Below are positions 1 to 4,358 of a DNA stretch of 8,446 nucleotides, piece by piece. Below the pieces are notes generated by a model, which was not told the origin of the DNA, did no database searches, and worked only from the letters and a program-made list of their open reading frames with translations. The position numbers and the translations under genes are program-made. How positions within the stretch are numbered: position 1 is the stretch's first letter; each line of letters opens with the position of its first letter. This DNA is from Lachnospiraceae bacterium (GTDB taxonomy: Bacteria; Bacillota; Clostridia; Lachnospirales; Lachnospiraceae). The DNA is taken from assembly GCA_021205045.1 (NCBI GenBank), contig JAJPYH010000001.1:1-8446 (forward strand), written 5' to 3'.

Positions 1-66
1 AAAAAACGGACTTAAAGGCTTAACGACCCAATTACTGACTAACACCAAAATTTATAAAGAATATAT

Positions 67-116
67 AAAAGCCATTTTCTTCACGGGAAGGAAATCCGGG
101 AAGAGGGTGGCTTTTC
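67..116 (+). terminator. Strong hairpin, probable terminator of an upstream gene
   Basis: AAAAGCCA (67-74) pairs with TGGCTTTT (108-115). The pairing continues inward through 75-82 with 100-107, including three U.G wobbles, and then through a short CGG/CCG stem, giving close to 19 pairs overall. The wobbles are valid only in plus-strand RNA, so the structure belongs to a rightward transcript. The 3' arm ends in TTTT. Because the promoter of the next operon lies further downstream, the hairpin most likely ends a gene left of the window. A role as a leader attenuator is possible if a promoter sits in the AT-rich 45-70 stretch. Nothing else recognisable lies in 1-66. Confidence 0.55.
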
Positions 117-135
117 TCATGAAGAGAGTGCCCAA

Positions 136-152
136 GAATATCGCTCATATTC
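136..152. promoter_or_regulatory. Perfect dyad upstream of the importer promoter, possible operator
   Basis: GAATAT (136-141) and ATATTC (147-152) form a perfect inverted repeat around the 5-nt spacer CGCTC. The centre lies about 40 nt upstream of the proposed -35 box at 183. That position would suit an activator. No T-run follows, so it is not a terminator. Importers of the LplB/YtcP type are often controlled by AraC-type response regulators, but none is visible in the window, so the assignment is inference. Confidence 0.3.
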
Positions 153-182
153 GCAAAAAATGCACAAAAAGTTCTGAAAAAG

Positions 183-210
183 TTTAGAAAAAACAAGATG
201 ATTATATACT
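183..210 (+). promoter_or_regulatory. Candidate sigma-A promoter of the importer operon
   Basis: TTTAGA (183-188, four of six matches to TTGACA) is separated by 16 nt from TATACT (205-210, five of six matches to TATAAT). Transcription would start near 217, leaving a leader of about 75 nt before the first permease. A small 5-bp hairpin (249-262) lies in that leader. No better -10/-35 pair was seen between the upstream hairpin and the gene. Confidence 0.5.
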
Positions 211-291
211 TTATTCAGGAACCCGTTGTAGAATTGCACTATAAAACGGCTGCTGCGGTAGCAAAAATTTGTCTGAAAGGTGGTTTTTCCT

Positions 292-1272
292 ATGGCGAAA
301 GAAAAGAAACCAAAAATCAAAAATGGGATGATGCAGATGCCGGACGGCCGGATGATGCGTGTTCAGAAGATGAGCACCCTCGCTTACATGAAACAGCATA
401 TCTGGCTCTATATCCTGCTTCTTCCCGGAGCAATCTACTTCATCATGTTCCGCTACATTCCTATGGGCGGCCTGGTGATCGCGTTCAAGGATTACTCTCC
501 CTTTAAGGGGATCTGGGGCAGTGACTGGGTAGGACTGTATCAGTTCCAGAAGTTCTTCACCAACGGCGATTTCGGGATGCTTCTGACCAACACATTGGGC
601 ATCAGCCTGCTGCAGCTGGTACTGTATTTCCCGATGCCCATTATCCTGTCTCTGTTTTTGAATGAGGTGCGGCATAACGGATATAAGAGAGTGGTGCAGA
701 CCCTGGTTTACATCCCTCACTTTGTATCCTGGGTTATTGTGGCATCCCTGACCTTCCAGCTGTTTAACTCCACAGATGGTATTATCAATCTGGTGTTCAA
801 GCAGATGACGGGGCATACCTTCAACATTCTGTCCAATTCCAAGACCTTTTGGGGCCTGATTGTAGGACAGGACATCTGGCGTGAGACCGGTTACGGCACC
901 ATCGTTTTCCTGGCGGCTCTCTCCGGCTGTGATCAGGAGCAGTATGAGGCAGCCAGAGTGGACGGCGCGGGACGCTGGAGCCTGATGTGGCACATTACTC
1001 TGCCCGCCATCCGCAGCACCATCATCACAATGCTGATCATGCGTGTGGGCAGTGTCTTAAGCACGGGCTATGAGCAGATCTTCCTGATGAGAAACGACTT
1101 AAACGTTTCCAGAGCCGAGACCTTTGATACATATACATATACCAAAGGTATTACCCAGGGCATGTATTCCTACTCCTCAGCTGTCGGTATGTTCAAGTCA
1201 ATCGTCGGTATGATCATGGTTATGTCCGCTGACCGTATCGCCAAGGCGTGCGGCGAGAGCGGTCTGTATTAA
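292..1272 (+). CDS. Carbohydrate ABC transporter permease, LplB/YteP-type (MalF-like partner)
   Basis: This is an inner-membrane permease of a CUT1-type oligosaccharide importer, forming half of the translocation channel. The ATG at 292 is preferred over the in-frame GTG at 280 because AGGTGG (278-283) lies 8 nt upstream of it. The product is 326 aa, usual for the family. About six hydrophobic segments are visible, from roughly residues 37-60 to 297-312. The EAA loop that docks the ATPase is clear at residues about 219-238, with EAA, then DG, then LP. The C-terminus, GESGLY, is typical of LplB relatives. The second permease follows after 14 nt, so the two are co-transcribed and probably form a heterodimer. 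No ATPase gene is present, which is normal for this group because a shared MsmK/UgpC-type ATPase usually serves it. The substrate cannot be read from the permease. The neighbouring lyase suggests rhamnogalacturonan oligosaccharides, by inference. Confidence 0.93.
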   Translation: MAKEKKPKIKNGMMQMPDGRMMRVQKMSTLAYMKQHIWLYILLLPGAIYFIMFRYIPMGGLVIAFKDYSPFKGIWGSDWVGLYQFQKFFTNGDFGMLLTNTLGISLLQLVLYFPMPIILSLFLNEVRHNGYKRVVQTLVYIPHFVSWVIVASLTFQLFNSTDGIINLVFKQMTGHTFNILSNSKTFWGLIVGQDIWRETGYGTIVFLAALSGCDQEQYEAARVDGAGRWSLMWHITLPAIRSTIITMLIMRVGSVLSTGYEQIFLMRNDLNVSRAETFDTYTYTKGITQGMYSYSSAVGMFKSIVGMIMVMSADRIAKACGESGLY

Positions 1273-1286
1273 GGGAGGAGACAGCT

Positions 1287-2189
1287 ATGGCTAAGAAAAA
1301 TAGGGCAAAATCAAGTACATTGGGCGTCAGTAAGTTCGGCGTCGCGGATGTGATTATTTATGTAGTTCTGGGCCTGATCGGTCTGTGCATGGTGCTTCCT
1401 TTCCTGTATGTGTTTGCCGGTTCCTTCGCAACGGAGAAGGAGCTGACAGAGAGAGCATTTTTCATCATCCCGAGGGTATGGTCTCTGAACGCGTATAAAT
1501 ACGCTATTCAGACAGCAAATATTTTAAGAGGACTGCGTAACTCCATTCTCCTGACCATTCTGGGCACGGTGACCTGTATGCTGTTTTCCCTGACCTTTGC
1601 GTATCCGCTGTCAAAGCAGCACTTCAGGGGACGCAACTGGATGATGAATCTGGTCATTTTCACCATGCTGTTCTCCGGCGGCCTGATTCCTACCTACCTG
1701 GTAGTGACAGCTTACGGACTGCGTGACAGCTGGTGGGCACTGATCTTAATCGGTGCCATCAGCCCATTCAATATGGTAATTATCAAAAACTTCTTCCAGG
1801 GTCTTCCTGTGGAGCTGGATGAGGCTTCCTACATGGACGGAGCCAACGATCTGCAGATTTTCTGGAAGGTGGCTCTGCCGCTGTCCAAGCCGGTGATTGC
1901 ATCCATCTCTTTGTTCTACGGCGTAGGCTTCTGGAATGACTACTTCAACGCAATGATTTATCTTGACAGTGCGGAGAAGTATCCGATCCAGATCCAGCTG
2001 CGGGCGATCATTCTGCAGAGCTCCACAATCGCGGACACTGTGACAGAGTATGATATCAACGGTACGCCTCCGGATAAGGCAGTAAAGATGGCCTGCACCG
2101 TTATCGCCACCGTCCCGATCCTGATTGTGTATCCCTTCGTTCAGAAGTACTTCACCCAGGGCGTCATGGTAGGTTCGGTCAAGGGTTGA
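1287..2189 (+). CDS. Carbohydrate ABC transporter permease, YtcP/CarB-type (MalG-like partner)
   Basis: This is the second inner-membrane permease of the same importer. The ATG at 1287 is chosen because GGGAGGAG (1273-1280) precedes it by 6 nt. An upstream in-frame start at 1248 would overlap the end of the first permease and lacks such a site. The product is 300 aa, a normal length. It has a short basic N-terminus and about six membrane segments, starting at residues 21-45. The EAA-type loop lies at residues about 176-198 (DEAS, DGA, then LP). The ending, with YPFVQKYF and then GVMVGSVKG, is the hallmark of the YtcP group. It is the middle gene of the operon, and the binding-protein gene follows after a 132-nt gap holding two hairpins. 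Confidence 0.93.
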   Translation: MAKKNRAKSSTLGVSKFGVADVIIYVVLGLIGLCMVLPFLYVFAGSFATEKELTERAFFIIPRVWSLNAYKYAIQTANILRGLRNSILLTILGTVTCMLFSLTFAYPLSKQHFRGRNWMMNLVIFTMLFSGGLIPTYLVVTAYGLRDSWWALILIGAISPFNMVIIKNFFQGLPVELDEASYMDGANDLQIFWKVALPLSKPVIASISLFYGVGFWNDYFNAMIYLDSAEKYPIQIQLRAIILQSSTIADTVTEYDINGTPPDKAVKMACTVIATVPILIVYPFVQKYFTQGVMVGSVKG

Positions 2190-2204
2190 TTATAACCTCA
2201 AATA

Positions 2205-2229
2205 AGCATTGCAGATGTGCGGCAGTGCT
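2205..2229 (+). promoter_or_regulatory. First hairpin of the permease/binding-protein gap
   Basis: AGCATTGC (2205-2212) pairs with GCAGTGCT (2222-2229) over 8 bp with one U.G wobble and a 9-nt loop. It begins 15 nt after the permease stop. There is no T-run, so it is not a terminator. It may protect the mRNA 3' end or help set the permease to binding-protein ratio. Confidence 0.4.
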
Positions 2230-2248
2230 GTAACATTTCAAGAATGAA

Positions 2249-2277
2249 CAGGAGGATTCCCATATGGAACCCTCCTG
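2249..2277 (+). promoter_or_regulatory. Second, stronger hairpin before the binding-protein gene, with embedded SD and 4-codon ORF
   Basis: The arm at 2249-2260 pairs with 2266-2277 over 12 positions with a single A.C mismatch and a 5-nt loop. No T-run follows immediately; the T-rich stretch at 2295-2303 is about 18 nt away. This looks like an intercistronic stabiliser or partial terminator of the kind that lets a binding protein be made in excess over its permeases. The 5' arm contains a perfect AGGAGG (2250-2255). It is followed after 8 nt by ATG (2264) and a four-codon ORF ending at TGA (2276-2278). Whether that mini-ORF is translated cannot be judged from the sequence. Confidence 0.5.
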
Positions 2278-2321
2278 AGAGCTCATAGATACATATTTTT
2301 TTTAACAGGAGGAAAAGTATT

Positions 2322-3980
2322 ATGTTTTTTAAATCCATTTCCCGCAGAGATTTCATGAAGGGAATGATGGTAGGCGGCGTGGCGGCAGCTTCCGCCGGTG
2401 TGCTGACAGCCTGCGGCTCCAGCAGCTCCAGCTCTTCCAGCTCCAGCAGCTCCAGCTCCGATTCTGGTTCCAGCAGCTCCGAGGACAGCTCCAGTTCTGA
2501 GAGCACCGAGAGCACGGTAGAGCGTCAGACCATCACCTGGTCTGTTATCGACTTCAATGCCGGCAACAATAACGTTGGTGATTATGCAGAAGAGATCATG
2601 GATACCATTGAAGATTATGTAGGTCATGACCTGGATCTGACCTGGGTGGCAAGCGATGCTTTGACTGAGAAGAATTCTCTGTATATGGCAACTCCGAAGA
2701 CCATGCCCATGATCATGTCCTGGTCCAGCACTGTGACCGGCGACGTGGTGTCCGCTGCCAAGAACGGCGCTTTCGTTGATCTGAATAATTATGTCTGGGA
2801 TGAGGCGAAGTATCCGAACCTTTCCAAGATGTCCACCAGTGTTGCTTCTAGCCTGGAAGTGAACGGCGAGCTGATCGCTGTTCCCCGTTCCCGTGTTCTG
2901 GGCCGTTACGGTCTGTCCTATCGTACAGACTGGGCTGAGAAGCTTGGCGTAACCCTTCCCGGCGAGACTGCGGAAGCTACTCCCGATGATGTTTACAATC
3001 TGCTGGATGCTTTCAGTCATGGTGATCCGGACGGCGATGGCTCTGACAACACCTATGGCCTTGAGATGATCGGCGACTACATGGGCACCTTCGATATCAT
3101 CCAGACCTGGTTTGGCTGCGGCAATGGCTGGGCTGAGGTTGACGGACAGCTGGTACCGGTATGGCAGCAGGATGAGTATTTTGAGGCGGTTGATTATATC
3201 AAGCAGCTCAATGACGATGGTCTGATGGTGCCCGGATGGTATGAGAGACAGTCTGACAGCTGGGAGAATGCCTGCAAGACAGGTGAGGCCGGTGCGTTCA
3301 TTGATACCATGGACGGCGGCAGGAGAATCTGGAGATATTTTGAGGCTGATGATACATGGACTGCTTCTGTGATCGATTCCAGTGAGCCGGCCAGCATGAC
3401 TCTGTACGGAGCTGTCAACGGCTACACGCTGGCAACTGCAGGCTACAACGGATATTTCACTTTGTCCGCCACCACCTGCGATACCGATGAGAAGATCGAG
3501 GCAGCGCTGACTGTTCTGGACAAGCTGAACGATGAGGAGATGCTGATCCTGACTCAGTATGGTCTGGAAGGCATCAACTATGAGTACAATGACTCCGGAG
3601 AGCTGGTGGATCTGGATACCGAGGACAGCGCACTTGCAGGCAACTATTCCGGTCTGAATCAGCTGCTTTGCTATCTGCCCTCCACTGAGGAAACCACTAT
3701 CGCTGAGGAAACCGACAAGTTCTCTGCGGCACAGACTGAGGCTTATTCCAGAAACCTGGATTATGCGGTTACAAACCCGGCTCTGTCCTATACGGTGAAT
3801 TCCTCCGCTTACTCTGAGGATGGCGCGACTCTGGACTCCGAGGCTTCCACTCTGAGAACCCAGTATGTCTGCGGTGAGATTGATCTGGATACCTTTAAGA
3901 CCAGCCTGGACAACCTGCTGACCAAGGGCTATCAGGCAATCATCGATGAGGTGAACGAGCAGTATCAGGCAAACCAGTAA
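2322..3980 (+). CDS. Extracellular solute-binding lipoprotein of the carbohydrate importer, with Tat-like signal
   Basis: This lipoprotein captures the sugar outside the membrane and delivers it to the two permeases encoded just upstream. AGGAGG (2307-2312) lies 9 nt before the ATG. The product is 552 aa, in the usual range for the large LplA-like binding proteins that partner LplB/YtcP permeases. Residues 7-13 read SRRDFMK, a close match to the twin-arginine consensus. A hydrophobic stretch and the lipobox LTAC follow, making Cys31 the predicted lipidated residue. Residues 33-65 are almost all Ser with a few Asp/Glu/Thr, forming a flexible linker. The folded domain runs from about residue 67 and contains YRTDWAEKLG (200-209) and an acidic loop DPDGDGSDNTYG (235-246). 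That loop resembles the Ca-binding loop seen in these proteins. The substrate is inferred from the nearby PL11 lyase to be rhamnogalacturonan fragments; other oligosaccharides remain possible. Confidence 0.92.
   Translation: MFFKSISRRDFMKGMMVGGVAAASAGVLTACGSSSSSSSSSSSSSSDSGSSSSEDSSSSESTESTVERQTITWSVIDFNAGNNNVGDYAEEIMDTIEDYVGHDLDLTWVASDALTEKNSLYMATPKTMPMIMSWSSTVTGDVVSAAKNGAFVDLNNYVWDEAKYPNLSKMSTSVASSLEVNGELIAVPRSRVLGRYGLSYRTDWAEKLGVTLPGETAEATPDDVYNLLDAFSHGDPDGDGSDNTYGLEMIGDYMGTFDIIQTWFGCGNGWAEVDGQLVPVWQQDEYFEAVDYIKQLNDDGLMVPGWYERQSDSWENACKTGEAGAFIDTMDGGRRIWRYFEADDTWTASVIDSSEPASMTLYGAVNGYTLATAGYNGYFTLSATTCDTDEKIEAALTVLDKLNDEEMLILTQYGLEGINYEYNDSGELVDLDTEDSALAGNYSGLNQLLCYLPSTEETTIAEETDKFSAAQTEAYSRNLDYAVTNPALSYTVNSSAYSEDGATLDSEASTLRTQYVCGEIDLDTFKTSLDNLLTKGYQAIIDEVNEQYQANQ
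2415..2518 (+). repeat. Serine-codon simple repeat encoding the lipoprotein linker
   Basis: Alternating AGC and TCC codons give 14 consecutive serines (residues 33-46), followed by Ser/Asp/Glu/Thr-rich sequence to residue 65. The DNA is a degenerate hexamer and nonamer repeat, so length change by slippage in 3-nt steps is plausible. The linker separates the membrane anchor from the sugar-binding domain. Confidence 0.7.
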
Positions 3981-4037
3981 GGCATTGCTGATGTCAGTGA
4001 AGTTCATCATCGGATGAAGAAGCAATGAAATGAAATC

Positions 4038-4084
4038 AAAATCGCCGGGATCATTTGTTTACAGATGGTTCCGGCGGTTTTTCC
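4038..4084 (+). terminator. Intrinsic terminator of the importer operon
   Basis: The arm at 4040-4054 pairs along its full 15 nt with 4065-4079, three of the pairs being G.U, around a 10-nt loop. TTTTT (4078-4082) follows. It sits about 60 nt after the binding-protein stop. Two smaller stems precede it in the 3' UTR: CATTGCT (3983-3989) with AGCAATG (4021-4027), enclosing TTCATC (4003-4008) with GATGAA (4013-4018). Confidence 0.85.
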
Positions 4085-4208
4085 GTTTAAGGAAAAAGCA
4101 GGTTTTGCTTTTAAATTCGCAGTCTCGCCCGCTTATAGTGCTTTCCTGCTCTTTGCGGAGCTGAGCAGGCAGCCAATCAAATGATTATTCCTGTAATTTG
4201 TGAAGGGA
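4085..4208. other. Non-coding gap between importer operon and lyase promoter
   Basis: Together with its neighbours this belongs to a 378-nt stretch (3981-4358) with no convincing gene. It holds a stem AAAAGCA (4094-4100) with TGCTTTT (4106-4112), which could be a second, weaker terminator. It also holds a 7-bp stem CCTGCTC (4145-4151) with GAGCAGG (4163-4169) around an 11-nt loop. The second stem lies about 40 nt upstream of the lyase -35 box, so it could be an operator dyad on DNA rather than an RNA structure. No known riboswitch was recognised. Confidence 0.4.
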
Positions 4209-4237
4209 TTTACAAAACGAAAAAGGAACTCTATAAT
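4209..4237 (+). promoter_or_regulatory. Near-consensus sigma-A promoter of the PL11 lyase
   Basis: TTTACA (4209-4214, five of six) is spaced 17 nt from a perfect TATAAT (4232-4237). Transcription should start near 4244, giving a leader of about 115 nt. This also settles the start codon: the in-frame GTG at 4200 and ATG at 4236 lie upstream of or inside the promoter and would not be in the transcript. Confidence 0.7.
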
Positions 4238-4328
4238 GGGAAATAAAGGCGAGCGCCATTATGAGAACTGTTCGAAAAAGGAATCTGATAACGAGGCAGT
4301 AAAGACGAGCACCTTTATGAGAACTATT
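4218..4328 (+). repeat. Degenerate 56-nt tandem repeat over the lyase promoter and leader
   Basis: Unit 1 (4218-4272) and unit 2 (4273-4328) are directly adjacent. They share CGAAAAAGGAA at their starts and a 25-nt 3' block (4248-4272 and 4304-4328) with 21 of 25 identical bases, including TTATGAGAACT. Allowing a few 1-nt gaps, roughly four bases in five match overall. Unit 1 carries the TATAAT box. Unit 2 has GATAAC at the corresponding place and no -35 box, so it is not an obvious second promoter. It could be a pair of regulator sites or simply an old duplication. Confidence 0.65.
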
Positions 4329-4358
4329 GGAATATGTCAGCCTGAAAAGAGGAGAGGA

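Noticed and set aside
2280..2290. Exact 11-mer AGCTCATAGAT shared with 6877-6887
   Set aside because: A single short match in dissimilar contexts, with no dyad or extension; probably chance.
2399..2520. CRISPR or VNTR-like repeat
   Set aside because: The repetition is explained by in-frame serine codons of the linker; there are no spacers or palindromic repeats.
2283..4025. A 580-codon open frame on the minus strand opposite the binding-protein gene
   Set aside because: It is the mirror of a clearly coding gene with strong codon bias. Its product is low-complexity and shows no family features, and it lacks a convincing ribosome binding site.
4261..4302. 13-codon ORF in the lyase leader starting at the ATGAGAACT of repeat unit 1
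   Set aside because: It has no strong SD at proper spacing, and the second repeat unit does not preserve the frame because of a 1-nt difference.
4248..4328. Mini-ykkC (guanidine-II) type tandem-hairpin riboswitch in the lyase leader
   Set aside because: The repeated blocks lack the paired ACGR-loop hairpins with G/C stems, and the small GGC/GCC stem of unit 1 is lost in unit 2 without compensation.
4200..4358. N-terminal extension of the lyase from GTG 4200 or ATG 4236
   Set aside because: The near-consensus promoter at 4209-4237 overlaps these starts, and the segment consists of a tandem repeat rather than conserved protein sequence. The ATG at 4236 does have a fair AAGGA upstream, so a transcript from further upstream could use it.
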